Assembly: GCF_047663525.1 (NCBI RefSeq)
Contig: NC_092611.1
Coordinates: forward strand, 7,849,001 to 7,913,000
DNA: 64,000 nucleotides
Reading direction: 5' to 3'
Origin: Anas platyrhynchos
Lineage: Eukaryota > Chordata > Aves > Anseriformes > Anatidae
Positions 1-31,272 of this stretch are shown one piece after another. Positions within the stretch are counted from its first letter, which is position 1. The number at the start of each line of letters is the position of its first letter. The notes under the pieces were generated by a model. The model was not told the origin of the DNA. It saw only the letters and a program-made list of their open reading frames with translations, and searched no databases. The position numbers and the translations under genes are program-made.

Positions 1-1050
1 AATTGAGAAATAGACGCAGTTCTGTTTTTAAATATAAACATAGCTTAAGGAGGTATGAACTCTAGTCACTGGAAGCCAGTCCCTAGTTTGAATGTGTTTG
101 CTCTTGGTCCTGTTGAAGCAGTAAAGCATGTTTCTGGGTTGTCTTACACGTATGGCTTGAAATGGTCCATGTTAGTTATTTCTATTAACGTGGTATTAAC
201 GACAAATGGAGTCATCTGCCAGTGACTGTGGTACCTCACAGCATCTCCAATGATGCAATTTTAAGCTCATGAATTATATAACGTAGAACACTGCTGGAAC
301 GTTATATGTGCAGTGAGACCAGTTCTGCCAGACAGATGAAAGACATTCTGTAATGGTGAAGTATAGAAAATTTTTCATGTATGTCTTAGTTTTTCTTCAG
401 TGAAATTACGGGGATGCAGAAAAAGTTTACCTCTGACTGATGCGATACACCGGGTATCAAGCATGTCATAAATCTTGTTATCACTCCCATATGGAAGCTG
501 GTAATTGGCACAAGACAAACAATTTATACAAGCTGTTCAGGTAAGTGGTGTTGCTGAAAATGCATGGGGAAGTGATTTTTTTTTCCAGATCCACATGAAG
601 GTTAAAAACGCAACAAATGCAATCCAAAATAAAAAATGAAGTCAAAGTTAAGAAACTTGAAGGAGCACTCCTCCATTAAATCCCTAGTTACCTAAACGTG
701 GCAGGGATCTGACTTTTAGGGACCCAAGGCAGACATACAGAACAACACGTTAACAGCCAGGAGATACAAAATGTGCTCAGGCTTCCTTTACCCCACCACA
801 TGCTGCTGTGACAGCTAGAAATCCAAAGGGGAGTCCGGTGCTGGAAAGTCGCCGAAGGAAACTCTTTGCTTCTAGCAAGATGAATAATACACCTGTTCCC
901 TAGTCGTGAGCAAACACTACAAAGGAATAATTAGAAACTATCTGACCTGAAACCCACATGCCCATTACTGTGGTATTTTTCCACCTACCACAGGTGAAAC
1001 AGAAGATGGGCTGGACCTGGAAGGGAAGGGGTGGAGTGGCAGCACAAGAT
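1..1050. other. Upstream flank of ATP12A, no gene seen
   Basis: No exon-like segment with convincing splice sites or conserved protein reading was found here on either strand. The short open frames are what chance would give. The right part presumably contains the ATP12A promoter. Confidence 0.5.
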
Positions 1051-1056
1051 GCTGAT

Positions 1057-1064
1057 TTATAAAG
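1057..1064 (+). promoter_or_regulatory. TATA-like box of ATP12A
   Basis: TTATAAAG lies about 260 bases upstream of the ATP12A start codon, which suits a transcription start near 1,090 and a 5' untranslated leader of about 230 bases. No other core element was identified. An alternative reading is that ctttctccacag ending at 1,092 is a splice acceptor of an untranslated exon; RNA data would separate the two. Confidence 0.4.
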
Positions 1065-1320
1065 CACTAGCAAACAGTGCTCTTTCTCCACAGGCTTTGG
1101 ACAACGAACCCGTCCTGCCTGAAGGATGCCAAAGCACAAGCAGGATTCCAGCTAACGTCTGCTTGTCAGCTGAGAGGGAACTACAACCTCTGTGAGCTTT
1201 CGCACTGCAGTAGCCTGAAGTGCTCTGAGATACTCTGTGGTTCGGCTGGGCTTTTGCTTTTCATCCACACCCTTTGGCTTGGCTGTTTCATTCCATCAGC
1301 AAGGGAATAAAATCAACAAG

Positions 1321-19574
<18,254 letters not shown>

Positions 19575-20065
19575 AACAATCCTTGTCACTGGACTTCTTC
19601 ATCCTTATGGAGAGCTGCTTCTCCACCTCACACAGCACGTGCTGCTTAAATGTCCTGTCTGTGCAATATCAAGCAAGCACTGGGTTTGGCCCATGAATGG
19701 GTGAAGAAATTTCACGTGTTTCACGAAGAAATAAGGACTTCAGTCTGACAAATTACCTCCCACTGTACTGTAAAGATGATGCTTGCCTGAAATTGAAATG
19801 CTATCTATTTTTATAACAAGCACAACTTTCCCTCATCCAAAGATGAACTTTGAGAGCACTCAGAGAGGAAAACACACATAAAGAAAAAAACACCAGAAAA
19901 TCCTAACAATGTAAGGCATTAACTTGCACTAGAGGTGTTGTTTGCTGATTTTCTTTTTTTTTTTTTCTGAATTCGAAGCAACTGCATACCTAGATCTGTA
20001 TTACCTTAGCAAGGGTAACAAATACTGTATAGGAAGAATTTGATAATAAAAGTATTTTCCAGAAA
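19575..20065 (+). other. ATP12A: ATP12A 3' untranslated region
   Basis: Runs from the TGA stop to shortly after the AATAAA at 20,045. It is AT-rich with a T-rich stretch near 19,950. The exact cleavage site is not visible. Confidence 0.6.
20045..20050 (+). promoter_or_regulatory. ATP12A: Polyadenylation signal AATAAA of ATP12A
   Basis: First canonical AATAAA after the stop codon, 470 bases downstream, followed within 40 bases by T-rich sequence. It gives a plausible short 3' UTR. Confidence 0.65.
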
Positions 20066-23000
20066 ACTGCTTTCCACCTTATTTTATTATTTATAAAGAC
20101 TATGAAATGGAATAGGATCTAAGCTCTGCCTCAGAAAGAAAAACTGGGTGCACCTGCTTTTTCTTTAACCTCCATTAACAGATTACCATATTTCAAATGC
20201 CTGTTCAGTTTTGATAAATACATCTTACAAAAAAAAAGCAAAAATAAATTATTTATTCATTTTAGGAACCCAATTTAACACTTATTTTCCAAAGACCACA
20301 CTCTCTGGCAAAATAGGCCTTAGTATGCTTTAAAAGTTCTACTACCATTAAGGTTTTGTTTGAAACCAGGTCTTTCATATGGTCTTTCTTAGCAGAGACC
20401 AATAGGTAACACATGTTGTTTAGACAAAGGCTTTAACAAATTTAAAGAGAACAAGATAAATAACCTACGTTGCTATTTCATATTTAAATACAAGTCCAGA
20501 CGACAAACATTAGCGAAGGAACAGGGACAGAAAGGAACCTCCTGCTGCAGGAAAAGGCAAGACGGATTATGAATGAGGAAGAAACTAGAAGAACTGAGGG
20601 AGGGCAAAACGGAGAATGTTTTCCAGCCTAGAGCCTGCCCGTTCCCAAATCTCCAGTCTTACGTGCTAGATGTTGCTCTACTTTTAGTGAGCCCCCCTCT
20701 CAAAACCCTCTCCCCATGAAGGGTATTACAACGGGTAGCAATTACACCGGCTATATCCCTGTTTTTCACATGTTGACATGGAGAAGAGGAAATACAAAAG
20801 AAGAAGGAAGAGTGACAAAAAATAAGCATGCCAGATACAAATTAGGAAGGCAGGCCTGGATTCCAGATCCATGTCCTCATGTGCTGCTTATCACTTGGTG
20901 ATGCAACCCTGCAACACACCAACAAGGAGTATGTGAGGTGCCAAGCGGACTAATTTCAACACCTTGTCATTTGCCAGCTGTCAGGACTGATTCGTTTTTT
21001 CTTCTGCTTAGAAGACAGGAAATATATGAGGAAAAGCTACACGGAGGGGCAACATAACCCTTTTTTTCACCAGCTACAGGTTTGCAGTAGTTAGTCAAAA
21101 CACCTTGTCCCTGTTCAGATAGGAAGAGACTGAAAAGAAGAACAAGGGTGAGGGCAGTTTTTGCACAACACAGGGACAGTTCCTACACGGAACCAGGAAA
21201 GAATACACCTACCTTTGTTGTACTTCAAAAACAAAATATATTGTATGGAAAAAAAATGAGGAAAAGATAAGTAGACACATTGTTCACTCACAGAATATTC
21301 AAGACCCTAAAAGCACTGAGAAATCCAGTGGTTGCTCTGCAAAATCTTTGAACAGTGAAGACTTTTTTCTCTCCCACTGGTTGAGGACCAAATCCACAAC
21401 AAATTCTTATAAAAAGAGATTTAGCTTGTTTTGCTCTAATTCCTGGTAGTTATCATCTCATAAACACAGGACTTTTGACAGATAGGAGTGTACTACATCT
21501 AAGCACTGCAGGGACAGTCTGGAAAGCTCATTTAGGATAAAATTTTTGTTGAAGCTGCAAGAAGACCTTGAGGAAAAAGTCAAATAGATCATCAGATAGA
21601 CAAGCATCACTGCAACTCCTTCAAAACAGAAACAATGTGATGTGTGAGACTGAGGCATATGGGATACAGGGCAGATTCTGTTAATCAGAATCTCAAAATG
21701 CAGCAAAAGAGACTGACAAAACCACAGAGCTACAGGAGAGGAATTTTTCAGGATTTCAAGGCCAAATGACAGCAGAAGAACCGTAACACCGGATGCTAAT
21801 CCACATTCTTCATTGTTTTTCTACAGACATTCTTCCCTTGTATTATCACAAACCATTCAGTCTTGGTCTGATTAACATGTCCTTCCAGTGTCAGAGGGAA
21901 GTTTGATACGTGGATGCCACTGGTTTGAAGAAAAGCCAAAGAAACCAGGAGGAAACAAGTAATGCAAGCTGGAAAAAAACTCAATAGCCATGGAACAAAA
22001 AATAATAAAGAGAGGTTTGAAAGAAAAACTTAGAAGATGATGCAATATACCCATTTTTAGTATTAGCATATGCTTTTGACAGAAGAGTAGAAGAATTCTG
22101 TCATGGTAATATCTGTAGAACTAGCAAACGTGTGTCTCCATGCTTGCTTTGGTGCTAAAGTGAGTGGGGAGGAATTGTGGCATCTCATTTCCCACATGAA
22201 TAATCATTTTATGGGGAAAAAAAAAAGCCATCTAGAACATCAGAAACAGCAAAAAAGCAGCTTATAGTCTACAGCAAACCCTCAAAACCAGCAAACGATT
22301 CTGAAATAGTCTGCTCCCATACCTATAGGGTCATTTCTACTTTTAATGTTTCTACATTAATGTTTTAACGTCAATGTTTCTTTGCGTTTCAAACACTGCT
22401 TTAGTTCAAAGTCCTCTTCCAGAGGCTAAGAGCAGCATACAACCTAACACATCTTCCATACTTTGTCTGCCTGTGACTCCAGCAGACCAACATTTTCTTT
22501 GAGAGGACAAGATGTTCTTAGCAATCTGTTTTACTATATCGATGCCTGAACAGACAGTGCAAATAGCCAAGCAACCAAAAAGACAAGTTATGAAATCAGA
22601 AGATGAATAGCCAAGAAGGGATCCAAGAAAGGCAAAGCCCACGAACACGTGAAGAATGATTCACCGTTTCTAAATCAAAGAGACTCCAGTATTACATAAG
22701 ACCACCAAAACATTAAGGCAAAATGGACAAACATGCCATAGGTGTGGAAAGAATGAATCCTACATTCACTCACTGGCATGTATAATGCCTGTTAGAACAA
22801 GTAAGTCTGGGAATTACCCCGTTGGACAACACCGGCCGTTGCGTAACAGCATGTGCAGTAAACAGCAGGTAGGACCTCTCCATCCAGTACAACCATCCTC
22901 CACTGACAGTACGGTGTGAGGCTGTGGTGTCTGTTGGAAATGAACATGGAGCTATAGAATCACAGAATTGTTGCAAGTGAACATGGAACTATCCTCAAAC

Positions 23001-26000
23001 AAAGGCCTCATTTAACCCAGAGGATGTTACTGTACTTAAAGTTGACTATTCACAAGAAGCGCAGAAAAGTTGGTACAACACAGCTGCAAATTGATGTTAA
23101 TCAAACAGGTACAGAGGAATCCTCCCTTCAATCTCATAATGGGTTTCTAAAAGGCAATAGTTATTCCACCCGTCAATTCTTATCCTTACTGTTGCATTCT
23201 TTATTGTTTTACTTATTTTGCATCCAAGTCATGAGCAGGTTAAAGAAGTTCGCTATAGAATGGCATCTTCAGGTTCTAACTGCTCCCGTATCAAAAATGT
23301 TACAGACATTCAAGTTAAATTGCAAATCTGGGCAGAATACGCACACTGCGATCCAGAAACTGAAAAACTGAACTGAAAGAGTCTTCATTTTAATAACTGG
23401 TACGGAAGATAATTTACTTTCCTGTTCAGGTCTACGTGGTGCTTTTTTGTTTAGTCTCACACAGTATTTATCACAAGGATCTTTTAACCTTACATGGGTT
23501 TCTTACTGCATGCATACTACACCACAATTACCTTCTCAGGGGTTAGAAAACATGCAGAAACCATAGCCATGAGCCATGGTAAATAATTCTATGCTAACTA
23601 CTAAAGCAGAAAGAAAATGCAGTTTCTCCTCTCAGTCCTTACTTATAAATTCTTTTACCAGATCTGCAGCTTCAGCATGAACTGGCATTGTTCTCCCTCA
23701 GTCAAGTAAGTAGCAATAACTCAAAGATATGCAAAGCAGAGGAGAAGATTTTGAAATGGAAGTTACACCTTCAAGCAAGCTGTTCCTTTTCTGGCTACAC
23801 CTATGTTGCAAGCACGCAAAAGTTCAGTTATTAGCTCATAAACCGAGAAATCTTTCTTTAACACAAAACTGTGCTTTCTTGCTCCAGCCTGAGCCAGACT
23901 AGACAGGTCAGATGTCCCCACTGATTACATAGAAATTCACAGCTTTCCTTTACCTGCCTGGTAACAACAACAACTTTGCACAGTTTTCTCTAGTTTAAAC
24001 TAGCTCTCACCATCTCCCCCTCCTCCCACCTCCAAAAACCCTGACACCTTTCCCCTTTTACATGCTATGTCACTAGACAATTCCTGCCTTCTGGTCAAGA
24101 GGCAGCCAGATGAAAATGGAGAGTTGCCCTAAGGTAAAGTGTTACTCCTCAGCAAATGAGAGAGAGAATTTAAGGACAGCAAAAACTGCTGTGCAACAAA
24201 GTGTGTAAGAGCTACTTGGGCAGGAAAATTGCAATCCTTTCTCTGTCCTCAGGTCTGTATCTTGGCCCTGTGAGTATGTTGCTGAAAATTTTTACTCATA
24301 AGAATACTTCATACTATAGTAAAATCAGGAGGATTTTGTATTGTACTTTTGAACAGGTCAGTTATAAGCACTTTAACTTGGGGTTAGGCAAACTTTAAAA
24401 TGGTAACAAATAATAATACTTAGACCTTCCACTTTAACTGAGTAAAAGATGAAGTTCTTACGTGTAGCAGGTCCAAATTTCCCTATGTACTCAAACGCAA
24501 AACTGATTTTGGCAGTAGTAGCAGAGAGACACATAATGTCTGAGTGTAGTATGCAGTCTTTCTAGTGAGTACTTTATGTAGAGCACATTCCCTTCCTTGT
24601 AAATCCATTCTGCGGACCTCATGCAGGATTACTCATCCTCTTTCAAAATATTACTACCCAGGAATTCTCAGCAATACTTTTTTAACCACATAACACGATT
24701 CAAGAGCTGATGAATTGTTTGAGAGAGCTTGTGATGTTGATATTTCACTGAAGACTGGAGGGATATAGTGAAGACTCGCATTGCTACAGTGTAGAGAGTG
24801 CCTTCACTGCCATTAACTCATAGGCAGGGTTCACATTTCTAAACAAAAAAAGAATGGAGCCAAATTATACATTGGAAATTGTTTTTATTACCTTTCCTGG
24901 CAACATCACCTCTAGAGCAAGGAACCTCTTCAGCAGACGCTACAACACTGCTGGCCCATGTCAATCTCTGCTAGAAGAGGAAGGAAAACATAAAAATTAA
25001 TCTTCTTCCTGCAAACATTTGCAGACAGCTGCTGTTCTCACTACAGTGTCAACACTTACTGAAAATAGAAATGATCACAATGATGCTGGATACACACACC
25101 CCATTCATTGTCTGTTTAACCAAGTAATTCAATAGATTATTGCCAGAGCACTGCCACACAAGGAACTCAGGATTAGCTTTCCATCAAGGTAGCAAATTCT
25201 CAGGGGCCTTACTGGAGAACTGTGATGCATTAAAGTAAATTACTGTGAACGCATATGTAAACCATAAGAAGAAATTCCACCACACTCATTGAGTATGATT
25301 GTGATATCACTCTTGTACCTTGACATAACTCTCAGAAATGTCTTTAGCAGTACACAACCTGTGGCCTCTTGATTTACAGAGACCCCGATGTCCTGTTCCA
25401 ATCCCATCCTCTGCCAAAAACACTCAAGATGACGTTAAGCTGGCTGCATTCATTTCTTCTGATACTAGAGATGTTCAGGGGAAAAATGCCATCTCCAAAG
25501 TCATGCCTTATTACATTTGCTTTAACCAGATCACTTCACCAACTCTTTCCAAAAAATTATTTTGCAGTGAATGACAAATGAGTCCAGACCCACCAGTGTG
25601 AAAGATCCCCTGGGAGCAGATATTTTCTGGCAGCCCTACACACCCCATAATCACTCAGTCCATCTGACTTCCAGGTAACAGCACCAGAAAACACAATGTT
25701 GTTTGCATTCATAATGACAGTCAATTTCTTGCTCAGACAGTAATTGAATTTCCTACGACTTCACATTGTGAAGTTTATTTTTAAGCTGACAGAAGAGTTT
25801 TAATTTGCAGGTGTAAAATTTGAGTCCATAAATGAAAAACAAACACAAAAGTGCTTGTTGCAAAGGTATTTACCCCCAGCACTGGCTACCTAACAGATTT
25901 ACTGGATGAACCATAATCACCACAGCAATGTGAGCTACCATTCAGCAACATGAGCTACCATTTGTTCCCTGTAAGATGCTATCTTAAAGGCTCATTTGGC

Positions 26001-27100
26001 ATCTTTTACATGCTCACATTACTAACCATGCTATTTAGGAAACAAAGCTCAACTGGAATCAACTTTAGTTGGCTCGATGCTGCAAAATTATTGCAAATTT
26101 CAAGCAGAATGCCCACCAGATCTTTCACAGCAGCACAGTATGTTGTATTTAAGGATGAACATGAATTTTCTAGCAGATCTGTATAGCAAAGCAGCAAGAA
26201 ACCCAGTTATTCTCTTCAGAACTGTGTCTTTTCTCTAACAACCTACTCTGAAATACCACTGTTTTTTAACTAATGCTCCTTTCATTGGAAAACGAATTGC
26301 AACAGGAACTGATGCTTTCTGAACAGACTAAAAGACTACTTTCCTTTGATCTGACAGATTTTTGGAACTGGCTGCACACTTTCAATGAAGTGTTTAATAG
26401 AAAAAATATAACCAAAATCCAAAACAAGTGACAGAATGCATTGCTCTTTTTCTTGAAAAACAATAACAAGACCTGTAGCAGTTGATTATATATCACAAAC
26501 AAAACAGTAATTCCTAACTGCTCGATACCTGCCAATAGGCCAAGTGAAAGCACTCGAGCTAGGGTTAACCAGACCACAGTCTTTTATAAGGAAGTTCTGG
26601 GGCTCTGCCGTTGGTTATATATCAACCGTATCTCTTTCTCCACTGCCTGGAGATGTTGGCATGATATTCTGCATAGACAGCTACTTCCCTCTTTTTCTAA
26701 AGCATTACCTGCTGCAGTTAAATATCTGATCTATTGCAGGGAAATCTCATTTCCAGCACTCAGACTCTGTACTTCTGTGAGAAAAGATTATCCTAATGCC
26801 TTTAAACAGTCTCAACTCGAGGGCCACAGTTCCTGTTTCAGACAAGGATTATTTTCCAAAACCTTAACAAATTTTAATAAAAAAGCAATTGCCAGGTGAT
26901 CCCCGAGTAAAGAAATCCACTGATACCAAACTCTGCTGATGATGTTAATGATGTGGATCTGTAAATCTCAGAATGTTTATTTCATAGAAAAATAAATGGT
27001 CTAAGCTTGCAACAGTTCTGCTACAGAGAGGGGTTTCTACATATCAGAAATATGAGTCAGAGTCCCATGCAGATGGGCACTTTGTTTGACCTCAAGCAAC
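20066..27100. other. Intergenic sequence, no gene seen
   Basis: AT-rich sequence between the ATP12A 3' end and the first exon-like minus-strand segment. Open frames are short (under 120 codons) and show no recognisable domain or paired splice sites. A fragment resembling the end of a CR1 element (atagaatcacagaat) near 22,950 is too short to call. Confidence 0.5.
25923..25962. repeat. 20-bp direct tandem duplication, slightly diverged
   Basis: Two adjacent copies of a 20-base unit, CAGCAATGTGAGCTACCATT and the same with two changes. Simple local duplication in intergenic DNA. Confidence 0.75.
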
Positions 27101-27189
27101 TGCAGGTCATGCCTTTGCCAAGGAGGCAAATCCAAAGACTAGACTTCCTAATTCTGCATTACTGCTTCCCTTGAAAGTTCAGCTCTTAC

Positions 27190-27309
27190 CTCTGCTAGCT
27201 TAACAATTACATGGTCATAAGGGTCAAAGTCCCCAGGACTTTGGAAAAAAACAGTAGTAATTGCTGCCTTATTTAGGCAGTCAATTTGGTCCAAAGCAAT
27301 CATTGTTAG
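27190..27309 (-). other. Exon-like segment, unassigned
   Basis: Forty open codons on the minus strand (including AITTVFFQSPGDFDPYDHV) end at a strong donor, GCAGAG|GTAAGA. The acceptor, GGAG after a weak pyrimidine tract, is poor. The segment is phase 0 at both ends, compatible with the other exon-like pieces at 34,967 and 35,376, but no link between them is shown. I do not recognise the protein. It may be a pseudo-exon. Confidence 0.22.
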
Positions 27310-27477
27310 CTCCAAAAATGCAGCATTCATTAGAAAGGAACAAATAAAAAGGGTAAAGTAGTGTTTGTTAGCATCCTATGTAGCCAGGGGGCAAGTAGAA
27401 GGCACTCAGCTGAGAACCAACTGAAAGAAAAGTCTCATTTTTAGCAAGCAAGGCTGAAAGCATGACCTAGTACAGTG

Positions 27478-27625
27478 AAGTGTACATCAGGTGAAGAAAT
27501 TCTTCCTAATATCAGATCTAAACCTGGCACCCTCTTTGTTGCAAACTCCTTTCAGGTATTTGCATAGAGCAAATCCGCAATAATTGGCACAGGTCTCCCC
27601 TAAGCCTCCTTTTGAGGGCTTAAGA
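27478..27625 (-). mobile_element. Degraded CR1-like LINE fragment
   Basis: Text such as gaagaaattcttcctaat, ctcctttcaggta and ggtctcccctaagcct follows the order found on the antisense strand of avian CR1 3' regions, recalled from family knowledge. It is diverged and has no clear ends. A 90-codon minus-strand frame over it is a by-product. Confidence 0.45.
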
Positions 27626-29329
27626 ACAGTGTGGTCCCTCACCTCCGAGTATTTACGAGGGGGAGCCACCAGAGGAGCCTTGCCAAGCCACAGCTCTTCC
27701 AGGGAAACCATCCTGAGCCCGAGAGCACCACAGGCAGCTGGCTGATGGCCACACACCTTCTCTAGGCCCAGCAGAGGTGTGGAAGGGCAGACAGTTTGTG
27801 TTGGTCATGAGTAAAGGCAACTCACACTTTACTTTTTGGGTGTAGAAGAGGTAAAACAGATGAAAAATAATAAAATCAGTAGCAGATTTCTCTGTTGAAT
27901 GAAGTAGGTTTTGGCTACTGTAAAATCTCTCCCTTGGAAGCCAACAAAGCCGTGCTATTCAAGGTCTGTTCCAATTTTGCTGGTCCTTTATTAAGCAGAA
28001 AGAAAATCTGTAATTTTATAATAAATATGATACAAATTGCATGGTCTTGAAACTTCTAATAGAACACAACTATTACTAGAACTCTGTTCCTCCAAATTTC
28101 ACCCCAAGGAAGTCTGCACTGGCTCTTTTTGTACATTGTAGTGTAACCCCACTAGAGGTTCATAAAATTCAGCCCAATCTCGTTCCAATCTCAATGTGAA
28201 AAGTAAATGGTATTTTACCAGTCACCTTCTGCCAGCAGGCAAGAAATGCCCTAACCTGAAACTGTCATGACAATAAAAGTATTGCAAATGACTGCATTAT
28301 TTATTTTTCCAACCTACAAATTCTTCCGTCATATAGCATATTCTGTTTTGTCCCATCGTTCCAGCCCTACATAGTCTCCATACTTCTCCAGCCACTACTC
28401 TTGTAAAACTGGAAAACAGACAACATTTGGGGCTATGCAACTGAGAAACTACAAGAAAAACCACATTGTTCTGTACAGGCCTAGCCTCTGAAGCACAAAT
28501 TCCTATACTGTCAGTTTGCCAGGTCTGAAGCCCTCTAAGACTGCTTCACAGGGCTTCTTCCAGCTGATGCCTACACATGTTGTTTTCTATACTGCTGCAT
28601 TAATCTCTGCTGCTGGTCCTGTTCAGATCAGTAGCTCAGTTTGCTTTACATACTCAGAAACTTGCGACTTTCTTCATCAGATTGCATTATTGCTTACAGG
28701 CCCACATCCCTCTGGAATATCTGCTCTCCCTCACATGACACATTGATATATGCCATTTTTGTTAATTCAAGGAGACAAATACCCCAAAACTATCAAGATC
28801 TGTCACAGATCTGCAGTTTGGTAGCAAGAAAATACACAGCACAATTTTGAAAATCTTGAATGAGTACAATACCTACCCATCTGCACTGAGCTAAGGATTT
28901 ACAGGACCAGGCTACCAGGAGATTCGATACGAAGAAAATACGTGAAAAGATGTCAACACCTAGAATAGACCCTGGCTGACAGGAAAATACACTTCCAAAC
29001 AAGAACTAATTATCTAGGTGAGCAACTTCTCTCTTTTCCTTGAGAATCTCTCACTTGCCCTTCTCTTTTGCCTAGATATATCTGTTAAGTCTGCATTATA
29101 TGAGACTGGCTGATCTCAATAGTATACTGGTAAACAGCACACCCGAGGACTCCCTGTTACTGTCCCTTCTGGCCTTTTTGAAGCAAATGGGACAGGGACA
29201 GAATGGAGATAGTTCAAAGAAATATATTTTAAAAGGCTTTCACTGCCAGGCATCCCTGAGCTGTAAAAGCTGGTGTTTTAACTATGGAGAAAAATATCTC
29301 ATTCTGTACGAAATGAGAAAAATAAATAA

Positions 29330-29360
<31 letters not shown>

Positions 29361-29363
29361 AAA
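29330..29363. repeat. (AAAT)n microsatellite
   Basis: About eight AAAT units immediately before the first of three 12-bp palindromes. Confidence 0.9.
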
Positions 29364-29471
29364 GCTGGTACCAGCCTGAACCTGAGTAAGGAGAATGCGC
29401 TGGTACCAGCAGGGAAGGAGAGACTGTCTGCATGCACAGGTAGATCGTGCTCTCTCTTTGCTGGTACCAGC
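29364..29471. repeat. Three copies of the palindrome GCTGGTACCAGC
   Basis: The perfect 12-bp palindrome GCTGGTACCAGC occurs at 29364-29375, 29399-29410 and 29460-29471. The spacers (23 and 49 bases) are not obviously related to one another. No gene is seen here and no family is recognised. Confidence 0.8.
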
Positions 29472-31247
29472 AGATTCTCACCCTTGTGTACTACAGCCGC
29501 CCCAGGCTCTGACATCTCTCTGGTCCCTCCATGTCACGCAGGCTGAGTCAGAAGAGGTGAGGTTTGAGCAGCAAAGAATTGTTCACAGCTACAGCTGACA
29601 GACTCAAAGACCATGTGTGCTGAGCAGGGAAGTAAAGGAAGTAAAATGGTTCAAGTTAAGTCTGTGACACTTAACTGTTCAACTCCTACAGTCTTAGGGA
29701 GAGAATATTGGGAATCAGTAAATTTATCACAAACTGGTGCTAATGATTCATAGATTTTAAAGGCCAGAAAGGATTACTCAGTAAGATTATTCCAAAAAGA
29801 AGCTGAAAAAAAGAAGTGAATTAGAAAAATACAGAACAATGGAGAGAAACATGAAGACATGGAGAGTGAAGGGAATTAAGGAGAGATGGATGCAAGCGAA
29901 AGAACTGACAGGAAGGAAGGAGAGAACTGAATTAGTTTTATATAACTTCTCCGAAGGGTTCACTGCTGATAAAAACCCCACAAATGGTATATTTATCATG
30001 CAAATAAACTTACTTATGGTAGACTTCCTGGCATACCTTGCCCCTCTTCAGGCCTGTTTTCCAGGCATTACGTCAACATCTCAATGATCTCTCTGGCAGT
30101 CTGAATGGTCTGCAAATCAAGAGTGCACACTTAAGCAGGAACAGTCCTGATCTGTGAATCCTAAACAGGGCGTAGAAAAGCATTTCACAGACTATCAATA
30201 AGGCCTGGAAGGAAAAGGGATAGACGGAATAATGCAGAAGTGTGCTGAATGAATGGACTTTGTGAAACAGCTCAGCAGTGCATCAGAATTTCTGCACAAA
30301 TAAAAAACAAAATAATATATTAAGAGAGTAGTTAAGATTCACACAACGAAGTGTAGGAAATTCCCCCAATGGAGAAAGCCCAACAGCCTGAAGAAGGTAC
30401 CTGTATTTCTCCTGGGGGTAAACGTGGTGCCAGAGAGTCAGGAAAGGAGGAAGGTTAAAGTTCAGATACCACTCACAGCAGTGCTTTGCAACTGCTTGTT
30501 TTGAGCTTGGTTCTGCTACTTGCCTGCAGGAAGGCTGGAAGGAGGAAGCAGCCATAGAGATACACTGAAATTATGTGACAGAGGAAGAAAAATACATATG
30601 CAGCTATTTTTAAAGATGCCCACAGTGCTAATTCTCTGCAGCATTCTACTATCTTATAGGGAAAAAAACACTCAAGTTAGGACAGCACCTTGATGTCAGA
30701 TTTTCATTTAGATCCCACTCTGAAATAAGGTGAGATCAGTAGAACATGCTCCATTGGAGAATTTCAGTATTCTGCAATAGGCTTTGTACCCATTTTGCAC
30801 AAAACAACTTGTAGACAGAAAAAGCTTTTGCCAAGTCTCTTGGCTATAAAGAGTGCTAGCAGAAGAGTCAGGTTATTATTTTAAACGGGAATACTGAGAC
30901 AACCCAAAACAGACAGTGCTGGGTCATTCTCTTAGATTATTCCAGGCTCGTGGTGCTAGTTCCTAAATAGGAACAATTCAGTAACTTTCCTTGAATATTA
31001 TTCAAAGCCTTGGAGCTTCAAAAAAGTCTTCATCTTTACTGTTCCTAGTAAACCAAATCTATATTTGTTCTACTACAAATCTACAACCCACGAAGACCTC
31101 CTTCTTCCCCTATGCAGATTTAAAGAAAAAAAAAAGTCACCCCAAAAGCATGGCTTAATGACAAAGTACCTGTCAAATGTAATTTCCCATGGGAGTATGA
31201 GAGTGTAACAGACAATAAATGAAGACTACATAGGGTTTTTATAACAG

Positions 31248-31272
31248 AAAAATAAATAAATAAATAAATAAA
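31248..31272. repeat. (AAAT)n microsatellite
   Basis: About six AAAT units followed by two AAAC units and a short A run, in intergenic sequence. Confidence 0.85.

Noticed and set aside
22945..22985. Possible CR1 3'-end remnant (atagaatcacagaattg)
   Set aside because: Fewer than 20 matching bases and no adjoining CR1 body.
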